Positions 1 to 5,916 are shown, numbered from the stretch's first letter. The stretch is DNA of 7,701 nucleotides from Methanarcanum sp963640855 (GCA_963640855.1 CAVIAJ010000031.1:1-7701); one strand, 5' to 3'. Notes: a model not told the origin generated them from the sequence alone. Numbers and translations: made by a program.

Positions 1-21
1 GCCGACAGGGAGTGGTTTCAT
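1..21 (-). CDS. AAA-ATPase-like / PD-(D/E)XK family protein, N-terminal 7 codons only (partial)
   Basis: The reverse strand from an ATG at 21 reads MKPLPVG and runs off the left edge. It almost matches the start of the neighbouring copy at 910 (MKQLPVG). It is preceded by the same promoter block (TCGGGTGAATT then TATA-like then AAGG), so it is the start of a tandem paralog. Its ATG lies 26 bp downstream of the centre of TTATATAA, which predicts a leaderless transcript. The stop of the decayed copy to the right (25-27) sits just 3 bp before this start. Nothing more of the protein can be seen; the family assignment rests on the shared start and promoter. Confidence 0.6.
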
Positions 22-24
22 GAA

Positions 25-910
25 TCAAGTGATGTTATGGCACCTTATATAATTCACCCGAATCCTGCCGTCGGGTGGCAAACCGATATGAGCATGACTG
101 AAAATTCTGATTTCTTCGGAAACTATAAACGGTTCTTTGTCAGAGAATGCGATACCGTAGAGAATCGTCTTTCCTTTCAGGCCGTAGGCATATTCCCTGT
201 CTTTGATCTGCCGAAGAGATGCTTTTGCATCGCGTTCAAGATGGCTGTCATCCGAAGATCTCTTCAGTTCTATCACAACATTCGGACCGATTCCTTTCTT
301 CTTCCTCATCAGGATGTCCGAGAATCCTCTTCCGTTCTCGAAATCTGATATTGTAATTTCCGAAAAAACACATCAGCATCGCAGCAATAAATGTCTGATA
401 GGAATTCTCGCTGATTAACGCACGGGAGCTGATTCCGCCCATAAAAATCTCTTTCAGTGTTTTTTCATAGCATTGACATCACTGGACGTCAGCGCCTTGG
501 AGAATCTTTTGAGAACTTTCGCTTTACTGTCACTGCCGAATACACTGCGCGATACAACCTGTGAGAACACAATAAACAGTTCCCTGTTGGGTATTGACAG
601 AAGATATTCATCGTCATCCCGTATCGCTTTGAGGTAACCGGATATCACCATGAGTGTATGAATCAAATTCATGATGTTTTGATATTTCCAACCCGTCGAA
701 CCATGTGTTTCCTTTGTATTTGATGTTGAAGAAAGCATCCAACATGCTGAGATTCAGAGACTTTCCGAAACGGCGGGGTCTTGTTATCGAATACGCGCCC
801 AAATCATTCATACTCAGTATCTGCCCTATCGGCATGCTCTTGTCCACAAAGTAATAGTCCTCATCGCGAACCATTTTGAAACCTTGGATGCCCACAGGGA
901 GTTGTTTCAT
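25..910 (-). pseudogene. Decayed AAA-ATPase-like / PD-(D/E)XK nuclease family gene (DUF1703 type)
   Basis: Three reading frames hold consecutive pieces of one protein. The first piece (910 to about 656) starts MKQLPVGIQGFKMV and includes the P-loop-like RPRRFGKS at residues 44-51, then DAFFN and WFDGLEI, as in PF09820 proteins. It then jumps near 650-656 into another frame reading LMVISGYLKAI and LLSIPNRE, the region before the C-terminal nuclease domain. The middle of the ATPase, including Walker B, is missing; from a usual family length of roughly 520-550 residues I estimate about 230-260 codons lost. A second shift at about 457 is explained by one missing base (reads AMKKH then stop; one added C restores HLKEIFMGG). 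A third near 350-360 moves GNYNI to the frame of SDFENGRGFSDI. The last piece carries the PD-(D/E)XK-like block PNVVIELKR and ends YGIAF..KEPFIVSEEI. The frame then reads on through the next copy's promoter to a TGA at 25. The missing core makes an active product unlikely. Confidence 0.85.
41..62 (-). promoter_or_regulatory. Promoter (BRE/TATA) of the left-edge paralog
   Basis: The minus strand reads TCGGGTGAATTATATAAGG. The TATA-like core is centred near 47, 26 bp before the ATG at 21. The same block, with one extra T and one A/G change, lies before the decayed copy (932-951), so promoter and gene start were duplicated together. Confidence 0.6.
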
Positions 911-929
911 GAAATAAACAAGTTAAAGT

Positions 930-952
930 GTCCTTCATAAAATTCACCCGAA
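930..952 (-). promoter_or_regulatory. Promoter of the decayed copy, homologous to that at 41-62
   Basis: The minus strand reads TCGGGTGAATTTTATGAAGG, with its TATA-like core near 938, 28 bp before the ATG at 910. It matches the promoter block at 41-62 almost base for base. The sequence between TATA and ATG has diverged, which points to conservation of the promoter itself. Confidence 0.55.
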
Positions 953-1011
953 ATCGGGATTTCCGCGACAAGAAATGCGTTGGAATCACATCGGCTGTTT
1001 TTTCTTTCGGG

Positions 1012-1056
1012 AAAAAGTGCATCCGTCGGTCCGCCTTCGGCGATCGGCAGATGCCG
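1012..1056 (-). terminator. Possible terminator of the DUF234 ATPase gene
   Basis: Read on the minus strand, two small stems follow the stop at 1064: CGGCA/TGCCG (1045-1056) and CGCC/GGCG with a 3-nt loop (1032-1042). They are followed by a T5 run at 1016-1012. The stems are short, so this is a weak call. Confidence 0.3.
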
Positions 1057-1063
1057 TTTTCAC

Positions 1064-2449
1064 TCACAGCCGAGGCATAGGACTTCTTCCCAACAGCATG
1101 TCTGCATTCACAAGAAGAATGTTGTTACCAATCGCATATTCTTCCAAATCCTCAGTGAAACCCGACGGAGATATCAGCATCTTTCTGAGATAATGTTTCG
1201 TTTTGAAGTGAGATGTTGCATCATCCAATTCTTTCAATGCTCCGAGACCAATCGGACGGTTGACAAATTTGCATTCGACGGCAAGACTGACTATATTGTT
1301 GCCGACAACAACTTCTGCCGCAACATCGATGTCATATTCGACAGGCGCATCTTCATCTGTTCCGCGTCCTTTTCCCCACCATGATCCGATTTCTCTGACA
1401 GGATATGCTTTACAGATTGCTTTCATGCAAAACTGTTCAAACATCAGTCCGTGAAATGTCAGTATCAGCTGATTTAATGCATCATATTTCGCACGCGGGT
1501 CTGAAAGATACGGTGCATCATTCCTTTTTATCATATAGGAAAATGCCAGCATATTGTCGGATATTGAGTAATATTTCGGTTTATTCGGTGCTCCCCACAT
1601 GGGATGGCATTCGGAAATCATGTCCAACGCTTTCATTGCATCGAGGTATCTGGCACATGTAGTGCGGTCAATACCTGTTTTTGACACAATATCTGCAACG
1701 GTGATTTTTCTGCCTCTTACTGTATTTACCAGTTCAACATAGTCTTTGGCGGGAGAAAGTTCTCTGAGTATCATCTTCTCTCCTTCGTCTTTTAATAAGA
1801 CTCCGGAGGAGAGAAACATCTTTTCGATGTAATTTCTGTACGTGTCATCGGACATTAGGTGGTACATCGGGACACCTCCGACTGAAAGATACATCCTGAT
1901 TTGATCCATATCAGGCAGATGTGGGTGGAATTGGATGGATTCTTCAATTGTCAGCTCTTTCAGACGTAATTGCACGGTGCGCCCGTACAGCGGGCGGGAA
2001 TAGTCTGCTGTTTCATATTCCATTGTTTTGATTGATGAGCCCGATGTAATCAGTTTTGAATCACTGAGTTGCATATCGATAAGGTGCTGTGTGATGCCGG
2101 CGAAGGAAGGATCACAACTCACAATATATGGAAACTCATCGAATATGATTATTGCTTTTTTCCCCTTGATGTACTCGGCAAGATCCCATACAAAGTCAAA
2201 CGATGTCTTGTATTCCTTTCTGACGCCTGTGTAATGGCTCATAATATTGCTCATTAAAAGCAGATTTACTTCGAGACTGCCGTCTATGAACTCTATTATG
2301 AAGTTCTCTTTGTCTTTGATGAATTCCTTTATCAGCGATGATTTGCCAATCTGCCTTCTGCCGATAACGGCGCATGCTTTCCGTTGAGAATTATTGTAGA
2401 ATTCATCCAGGAATGAAAGTTCGTCCTTTCTGCCGATAAAGGCGCCCAT
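1064..2449 (-). CDS. Archaeal AAA ATPase with C-terminal DUF234-like nuclease domain
   Basis: 461 residues, a usual length for the ATPase_2 (PF01637) plus DUF234 (PF03008) family, whose cellular role is not established. The start MGAFIGRKDELSFL is the family's usual opening. Walker A is GRRQIGKS at 30-37, Walker B is IIIFDE at 100-105, and a sensor-like strand KLITSGSS is at 132-139. LYGR and LKELT at 154-167 and GGVPMY at 191-196 are family hallmarks. A winged-helix segment is predicted at about 237-280 (KITVADIVSKTGIDRTT). The C-terminal part has EYDIDVAAE at 371-379 and VECKF at 391-395, giving the D...ExK pattern of a PD-(D/E)XK fold, so both halves appear intact. The ATG at 2449 is 26 bp from a TATA box (CTTATAAATAG), suggesting a leaderless message. 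Three phased palindromes lie just upstream of that box and may control it. The stop is TGA. It is unrelated to the decayed ATPase to its left. Confidence 0.9.
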   Translation of the reverse strand: MGAFIGRKDELSFLDEFYNNSQRKACAVIGRRQIGKSSLIKEFIKDKENFIIEFIDGSLEVNLLLMSNIMSHYTGVRKEYKTSFDFVWDLAEYIKGKKAIIIFDEFPYIVSCDPSFAGITQHLIDMQLSDSKLITSGSSIKTMEYETADYSRPLYGRTVQLRLKELTIEESIQFHPHLPDMDQIRMYLSVGGVPMYHLMSDDTYRNYIEKMFLSSGVLLKDEGEKMILRELSPAKDYVELVNTVRGRKITVADIVSKTGIDRTTCARYLDAMKALDMISECHPMWGAPNKPKYYSISDNMLAFSYMIKRNDAPYLSDPRAKYDALNQLILTFHGLMFEQFCMKAICKAYPVREIGSWWGKGRGTDEDAPVEYDIDVAAEVVVGNNIVSLAVECKFVNRPIGLGALKELDDATSHFKTKHYLRKMLISPSGFTEDLEEYAIGNNILLVNADMLLGRSPMPRL

Positions 2450-2470
2450 AAGTGCAGTTATGATTCGTTT

Positions 2471-2481
2471 CTATTTATAAG
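2471..2481 (-). promoter_or_regulatory. TATA box of the DUF234 ATPase gene
   Basis: CTTATAAATAG on the minus strand, centred about 26 bp before the ATG at 2449, so transcription should begin at or next to the start codon. The first palindrome (2491-2511) begins 10 bp upstream of this box. Confidence 0.6.
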
Positions 2482-2490
2482 TAACAGGAG

Positions 2491-2571
2491 TTTGCACAAA
2501 ATTTGTGCAAATAAAATAATTGCAGTAAATTACTGCAAACAAAAAGTTTGCACAGAATCCGTGCAAACTTT
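2491..2571. promoter_or_regulatory. Array of three phased palindromes (probable operator)
   Basis: Palindrome 1 spans 2491-2511: arms TTTGCACAAA and TTTGTGCAAA, both 10 bp, around one base. Palindrome 2 spans 2520-2538: arms TTGCAGTAA and TTACTGCAA, 9 bp around one base. Palindrome 3 spans 2543-2571: arms AAAGTTTGCAC and GTGCAAACTTT, 11 bp around 7 bases. Their centres are 2501, 2529 and 2557, so each is exactly 28 bp from the next. All share outer half-sites TTGCA/TGCAA 14 bp apart in phase. Unit 2 differs from unit 1 inside the half-site (CA to GT) but the opposite arm changes to match, so symmetry is kept. The array is directly upstream of the TATA box of the ATPase gene, a place where archaeal activators or repressors act. 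The binding protein is unknown. Confidence 0.7.
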
Positions 2572-2593
2572 AACAAAACAAGTGACAGGATAC

Positions 2594-2618
2594 GGATGAG
2601 GCCCTGCGGGCCTCATCC
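2594..2618 (-). terminator. Hairpin after the radical SAM gene
   Basis: GGATGAGGCCC pairs perfectly with GGGCCTCATCC over 11 bp around a 3-nt loop. It begins 19 bp past the radical SAM stop (2637). A moderately T-rich stretch follows on the minus strand (TTGTTTTGTT). It separates this gene from the operator array of the next one. Confidence 0.6.
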
Positions 2619-2636
2619 TTCCGCCATAAAATACAA

Positions 2637-3659
2637 TCAGTCAATTGGGAAGTATCTCGCAAAATCATCGACAGTACCGAATTCATATCCCGCATCTTCG
2701 ACGATCTTTCTTGCATCTTCGGGAGGGAAGGGATACCAGCGGATTCCGGTCATATCGTCATCTCTCGGATTCGGACCGATTTCGACGGAGATGTGATTTG
2801 CACCGTACTCGAAAGCATCTGCGGACATCGGGTGTACCGGTACTATACAGCCGGCACCGTTCACGAGACGGTTGACGGCAACAATCTGCATATGCCTCTC
2901 ATGGGAAATCTCGCCCAAATCAAACATCGGCGTTCCGGGTACGGGGACACGTTTCATCGTACACACGGTGACCGCTTTCACGGTATCCCTGAATAATTCA
3001 AGACGGTCCGCAATCTCCTCATCAGTATGTTCCGGACCCATGGGATCGAGTCCGCAGGATGCCAACAGTCCCGCCTGTTTTGATAACATAATGGATTCGA
3101 GACGTTCTTCGGGTGTGAAATCGGTATCCTTGCCTTCGCCGAGTCTCACTGTATGATATACGGCATTGTAACCCGCATCTTTCAGTTTCTTTGCGGATTC
3201 CAACGTCTGTTCTCCCGTGTTTGCCACAAGAATGTACCTTCCGGGGACGTTCTTTCTGATATGTTCTGCATACCCGCATAAAGTCTCATTGGGGAAGAAT
3301 TCCGTTGTTCTCAAAACGAATTGGAAGTATCCTTTTCCTACGTATTCGCGGATTGTTTCGGTGATGACATCCAAAGGTACGTTTCTTGTTCCTTTGACTA
3401 TTCCCCATTTCTCTCCGAGAGAGCAGAATCTGCAGTTCATCGTACACGGTGCGAAATCCACACCGATTGAGATTCCGATTCTTACTTTCTTTCCGGTGGC
3501 ATGTTCCGCGACAGCTTTTGCCGCATTTCCGAGATAAATACAGTCATCCGAATTCGGGTCGATACTCAGTAATGCAAGAATATCTTCACGAGGGACGGTT
3601 TTACCGTTAAGCGACATTTCTTTGACTCTGTCTATTGTTTCTCTGATATTTCCGGACAT
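2637..3659 (-). CDS. Radical SAM protein, biotin-synthase-like
   Basis: 340 residues. The [4Fe-4S]/S-adenosylmethionine site is seen as PCTMNCRFC, with Cys72, Cys76 and Cys79 (CxxxCxxC). A short helical lead-in, TVPREDILALL (21-31), precedes it, as in BioB, HydE, PylB and HmdB relatives. Other family marks are TPEERLESIMLSKQAGL (182-198), followed by the SCGLDPMGPEHT loop and RVPVPGTPM in the late barrel strands. The C-terminal segment (VNGAGCIVPVHP to ANHISVEIG) fits the BATS-like end of these enzymes. There is no ferredoxin-like auxiliary-cluster motif. It should generate a 5'-deoxyadenosyl radical in the cytoplasm, but the substrate cannot be read from sequence. It is not an obvious PylB, because the cysteine surroundings differ. 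It stands alone, with its own promoter and terminator, and ends in TGA. Confidence 0.88.
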   Translation of the reverse strand: MSGNIRETIDRVKEMSLNGKTVPREDILALLSIDPNSDDCIYLGNAAKAVAEHATGKKVRIGISIGVDFAPCTMNCRFCSLGEKWGIVKGTRNVPLDVITETIREYVGKGYFQFVLRTTEFFPNETLCGYAEHIRKNVPGRYILVANTGEQTLESAKKLKDAGYNAVYHTVRLGEGKDTDFTPEERLESIMLSKQAGLLASCGLDPMGPEHTDEEIADRLELFRDTVKAVTVCTMKRVPVPGTPMFDLGEISHERHMQIVAVNRLVNGAGCIVPVHPMSADAFEYGANHISVEIGPNPRDDDMTGIRWYPFPPEDARKIVEDAGYEFGTVDDFARYFPID

Positions 3660-3681
3660 TCTTCTTCACACTGAATGATTT

Positions 3682-3701
3682 GTTATACAGAGTAATATAT
3701 G
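3682..3701 (-). promoter_or_regulatory. TATA-like promoter of the radical SAM gene
   Basis: Two candidate boxes are visible on the minus strand. TGTATAAC (3682-3689) is centred about 27 bp before the ATG and would give a leaderless message. CATATATTA (3693-3701) would give a leader of about 12 nt. The sequence alone does not decide between them. Confidence 0.5.
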
Positions 3702-3722
3702 ATAATAAGATAAAACAGTCGT

Positions 3723-3751
3723 TACAGGCACGGGCTCCGCCCGTGCCTGTA
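3723..3751 (-). terminator. Terminator hairpin of the rtcA-arfC unit
   Basis: A perfect 13-bp GC-rich stem (3723-3735 with 3739-3751; CAGGCACGGGC/GCCCGTGCCTG core) closes on a 3-nt loop. It lies 15 bp past the arfC stop. On the minus strand a T-rich tract (TTTTATCTTATTA) follows after about 7 nt. Confidence 0.65.
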
Positions 3752-3765
3752 TCGATTATACGATT

Positions 3766-4392
3766 TCAGGAATACTTCGGAATGTATGTCAGTAACACAC
3801 CGTTGCCGAGTACTTCGGAATTAATTAATTCCAGAGAAATTCCTCCGTCGGCAACCCATCCGTCACCGTCGACGGGTGTGGGGGAATTTCTTCCTCCGAT
3901 AAGCATACTGCCGACGAATACGGTGTATCTGTCTACAAGTTTTTGTTTAAAGAATGAAGCAATGGTTTCTCCGCCGCCTTCCACGAGAATATTCTCTATT
4001 CCGCAGGAGGCAAGATGTTCCAAAACATCACTGAGAATGATTTCTTCGCATCTTACCGTGCTTACGCCCGGCCATGATTTCTCCGCGGAATCCAATGTAA
4101 CAATAACGGTAGGCGCTCTGTCATCGACAACCTCGGCATCCGAAGGAGTTTTTCCGTGGGGGTCGATGACAATCCTGATTGGATTTTCATCGTATGACAG
4201 TCCTTTGACGGTAAGATGTGGATTGTCCGCAAGTACCGTACCCACTCCCACGAGGATGGCATCGTACTGTTTTCTCAGTCTTTTCACACGGTCCAAATCT
4301 TCACGCGAAGAAATTCTGATCTGTTTTCTTTCGGTACCTGCAATCTTCCCGTCTGCGGACATGGCGCAGTTCACGTGAATGAAAGGTCTCAA
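3766..4392 (-). CDS. arfC: 2,5-diamino-6-(ribosylamino)-4(3H)-pyrimidinone 5'-phosphate reductase
   Basis: 208 residues, forming a single RibD C-terminal (PF01872) reductase domain of the archaeal/fungal RIB7 type with no deaminase domain. It reduces the ribosyl group of the first pyrimidine intermediate of riboflavin synthesis with NAD(P)H; in methanogens the pathway also feeds F420. Visible motifs are NCAMSADGKIA at 8-18, ILVGVGTVLADNPHLTVK at 46-63 and LVEGGGET at 136-143, the last being the nucleotide-binding loop. The start codon is TTG (minus strand TTGAGACC), because homologous proteins begin MRP..VNxAMSxDGK and no ATG lies at that point. The TTG shares TTGA with the stop of rtcA, so the two are probably translationally coupled. 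A GGAAGG is only 2 nt before the start, too close for a good ribosome site. The stop is TGA. Confidence 0.9.
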   Translation of the reverse strand: MRPFIHVNCAMSADGKIAGTERKQIRISSREDLDRVKRLRKQYDAILVGVGTVLADNPHLTVKGLSYDENPIRIVIDPHGKTPSDAEVVDDRAPTVIVTLDSAEKSWPGVSTVRCEEIILSDVLEHLASCGIENILVEGGGETIASFFKQKLVDRYTVFVGSMLIGGRNSPTPVDGDGWVADGGISLELINSEVLGNGVLLTYIPKYS

Positions 4393-5429
4393 TTCCTTCC
4401 CCCGGGTGTGACCGTGAAGTGATACAGGTCTCCTTTTCTCTCCACTCCGAATCTTACGTCTAAGAAAGTTTCCAGAGTATCCATCTGACTGAGGAGGTGT
4501 CTGCTTATTCTCGACACGGTGAAAGCACTGTCTCCGTCGGCCATCGCCATGTACGGAAGCAGCTGATCTGCGGTATGTACATCCAAAGTGGAACCTGAAT
4601 TCATCACCTGCAGAAGATCTTCGGCGGCATCCGTTCCCGCCTGTTCCGCAGGGTTGCCTCTTGTCGACAACACATTACTTCCGAGTAATCCGTTCTCGTA
4701 TTCCGCAACCAGGGACAATCCCGCACCTTTGGAATCTCCTGCGGTACGTTGGATTGCGATATCGGTGTCGCAGTAATCTCCCAAAACGGACATACAGCCT
4801 TCGACCATAGTGTCCGCAATCCATTTGGGAAGACGCTGAACGAAGCATACGCCCCTGATTCTTTTAAGTTCTCCCAAATCCGTGAGCATAAGAGGTTTGA
4901 TTTTTCCTATGGGACTGAAAACGGCTTTCACTCTTCCTCCGCCTTCGGGATAGAAGCCTCTTTCGAGAATCTCTACATTTGCGTTGATTCCCATTCTTTC
5001 CATAAGAGGGTAGAGAACCTGCTGGTAGTAGTCTATCGGAGGTGCCCACATTACGTTGGTTCCGCCGGAGATGTCCACGGTTACTTCTTTATCGAAACCA
5101 ACCGTAGCCAACTGCATCGCCTGGAGAACGAGACTTACGCTTCCAGCGGTTCCGATATCCATTTTCATGTCGTAGTTACGTTCTTTTCCGGGAATGACAG
5201 TGAGTTCTCTCGATCCCAACGTGTTTCCGATTACTTCGGATCCCGTCATATCCGCTACGGCGCTGACTGCGGTGCAGTGCTGTTTGGAGAGACCGTTCGT
5301 GGGACGGTTTTCTCTTATTCTGGTTAAATGAATCTCCCTGCCGGTGACGGTACTCATGGCGACGGATGTGCGGACACTCTGGCCTCCGCCCTCGCCTCTT
5401 GAACAGTCGATTTCCAGCATGGATGTCAT
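4389..5429 (-). CDS. rtcA: RNA 3'-terminal phosphate cyclase
   Basis: It converts an RNA 3'-phosphate to a 2',3'-cyclic phosphate through an adenylated histidine, acting in RNA end repair or processing. From the chosen start it has 346 residues, a usual length. It opens with EIDCSRGEGGGQ, then RENRPTNGLSKQH (RNA-binding loop; the usual PGL is NGL here), GGTNVMWAPP, EGGGRVKAVF and ADQLLPYMAMADG. The nucleophile should be the His in SRHLLSQ near the C terminus, matching HLLTN in E. coli RtcA. ATGs occur at 5450, 5441, 5429 and 5420. The only good TATA box (5454-5461) predicts transcription from about 5431, which excludes 5450. I chose 5429 as leaderless. The ATG at 5420, preceded by GGAGATGA, matches the family N terminus best and is also possible. 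The gene overlaps arfC by 4 nt. Confidence 0.9.
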   Translation of the reverse strand: MTSMLEIDCSRGEGGGQSVRTSVAMSTVTGREIHLTRIRENRPTNGLSKQHCTAVSAVADMTGSEVIGNTLGSRELTVIPGKERNYDMKMDIGTAGSVSLVLQAMQLATVGFDKEVTVDISGGTNVMWAPPIDYYQQVLYPLMERMGINANVEILERGFYPEGGGRVKAVFSPIGKIKPLMLTDLGELKRIRGVCFVQRLPKWIADTMVEGCMSVLGDYCDTDIAIQRTAGDSKGAGLSLVAEYENGLLGSNVLSTRGNPAEQAGTDAAEDLLQVMNSGSTLDVHTADQLLPYMAMADGDSAFTVSRISRHLLSQMDTLETFLDVRFGVERKGDLYHFTVTPGGRN

Positions 5430-5453
5430 CTCCGAACCCATAGACGGCATTGC

Positions 5454-5461
5454 TTAAATAA
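5454..5461 (-). promoter_or_regulatory. TATA box of the rtcA-arfC unit
   Basis: TTATTTAA on the minus strand. With the usual spacing of about 26 bp, initiation falls near 5431, just before the ATG at 5429. No other TATA-like element is evident between here and hairpin 5508-5538. Confidence 0.5.
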
Positions 5462-5507
5462 TGTGAGTTTTCGGATGAGTGTTTACCGGTGTTAATGTGT
5501 ACAGGTA

Positions 5508-5538
5508 CGTTCTTTCCGCACAGAGTGCGGAAAGAACG
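5508..5538. repeat. Perfect 14-bp inverted repeat upstream of rtcA
   Basis: CGTTCTTTCCGCAC pairs perfectly with GTGCGGAAAGAACG around the 3-nt loop AGA. It lies about 50 bp upstream of the rtcA TATA box. It could end leftward transcripts coming from the tRNA-Gly side or be a regulator site. No T run follows on the minus strand, so intrinsic termination is not obvious. Confidence 0.55.
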
Positions 5539-5596
5539 GATACTGTTCCGTGAATAATACGCACGGGAAGAGAGTATCTCATAATGTAATTTCAGT

Positions 5597-5649
5597 GAGA
5601 GAGGGAGGTTCTCTGTCCGGCAGAGCCGGACAGAGAACCTCCCTCTCTC
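5597..5649. repeat. Very long perfect hairpin (25-bp stem, 3-nt loop)
   Basis: Bases 5597-5621 pair with 5625-5649 without mismatch, around loop AGA (5622-5624). The lower stem is purine/pyrimidine biased (GAGAGAGGGAGG against CCTCCCTCTCTC) and the upper stem is TTCTCTGTCCGGC. It lies 25 bp past the T run that follows tRNA-Gly, with no gene between. Neither side has a T tract. Its role may be a backup terminator or insulator for rtcA, or a small palindromic element; the sequence does not say which. Confidence 0.65.
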
Positions 5650-5673
5650 TATTGTGATAAGACAACAAAACGC

Positions 5674-5679
5674 AAAAAA
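5674..5679 (-). terminator. T6 run ending tRNA-Gly transcription
   Basis: Directly after the discriminator base of tRNA-Gly the minus strand reads CTTTTTTGCG. Oligo-T tracts are the usual end signal of archaeal tRNA genes. Confidence 0.55.
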
Positions 5680-5680
5680 G

Positions 5681-5752
5681 TGCGGCAGCCGGGAATCGAA
5701 CCCGGGGCCGGTGCTTGGGAAGCACCTGTCTTAACCCCTAAACCACTGCCGC
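5681..5752 (-). tRNA. tRNA-Gly (anticodon CCC)
   Basis: A full cloverleaf folds on the minus strand. The acceptor stem is GCGGCAG/CTGCCGC with discriminator A. The D arm is GTTT...AGAC. The anticodon stem GGTGC/GCACC has loop TTCCCAA (anticodon CCC, reading GGG). The variable loop is GGCC and the T arm CCGGG-TTCGAAT-CCCGG. It has 72 nt, no intron and no encoded CCA. A TATA box lies 29 bp upstream (5778-5785). Confidence 0.97.
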
Positions 5753-5777
5753 TTTATTACCGAAGAAAGAATAGGCA

Positions 5778-5785
5778 GTATAAGA
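5778..5785 (-). promoter_or_regulatory. TATA box of tRNA-Gly
   Basis: CTTATACT on the minus strand, about 29 bp before the mature 5' end at 5752. It is back to back with the tRNA-Val promoter, whose TATA box lies 26 bp away. Confidence 0.55.
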
Positions 5786-5810
5786 AAACCGATGTAAGTC
5801 GGTGACAGTC

Positions 5811-5818
5811 TTTTATAC
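5811..5818 (+). promoter_or_regulatory. TATA box of tRNA-Val
   Basis: TTTTATAC on the plus strand, centred about 30 bp before the mature tRNA-Val 5' end, implying a leader of only a few nucleotides. Confidence 0.6.
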
Positions 5819-5843
5819 CAAGTCAACATAGGCGGAAGACAAG

Positions 5844-5916
5844 GGGCCCGTGGTCTAGTGGTTATGACGCCACCCTTACAAGGTGGAGGTCGCCGGTTCG
5901 ATCCCGGCCGGGCCCA
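5844..5916 (+). tRNA. tRNA-Val (anticodon UAC)
   Basis: The 73-nt cloverleaf has acceptor stem GGGCCCG/CGGGCCC with discriminator A, and D arm GTC...GAC. The anticodon stem CCACC/GGTGG has loop CTTACAA (anticodon UAC, reading GUA). The T arm is GCCGG-TTCGATC-CCGGC. There is no intron. The bases CCA follow the discriminator at 5917-5919, so here the 3' CCA is encoded, unlike in the neighbouring tRNA-Gly. Confidence 0.97.

Noticed and set aside
25..910. Programmed frameshifting to keep the split ATPase gene alive
   Set aside because: The gene also has a large in-frame-breaking deletion that removes the ATPase core. Two shifts at unrelated sequences without a shared slippery motif point to decay.
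861..1067. Minus-strand open frame between the ATPase and the decayed copy
   Set aside because: It overlaps the pseudogene's promoter and start in another frame, and shows no recognisable motif.
2491..2574. 28-bp repeat units as a CRISPR array
   Set aside because: The units abut directly with no unique spacers, there are only three, and each is a palindrome next to a TATA box.
3680..4378. Long plus-strand open frame (232 codons)
   Set aside because: It is antisense to arfC and spans its terminator hairpin and the next promoter. Pro/Ser-rich composition is typical of a shadow frame.
4749..5327. Long open frame on the plus strand (192 codons)
   Set aside because: It lies wholly inside rtcA in antisense. 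The protein is low in recognisable motifs and rtcA's conserved residues explain the sequence.
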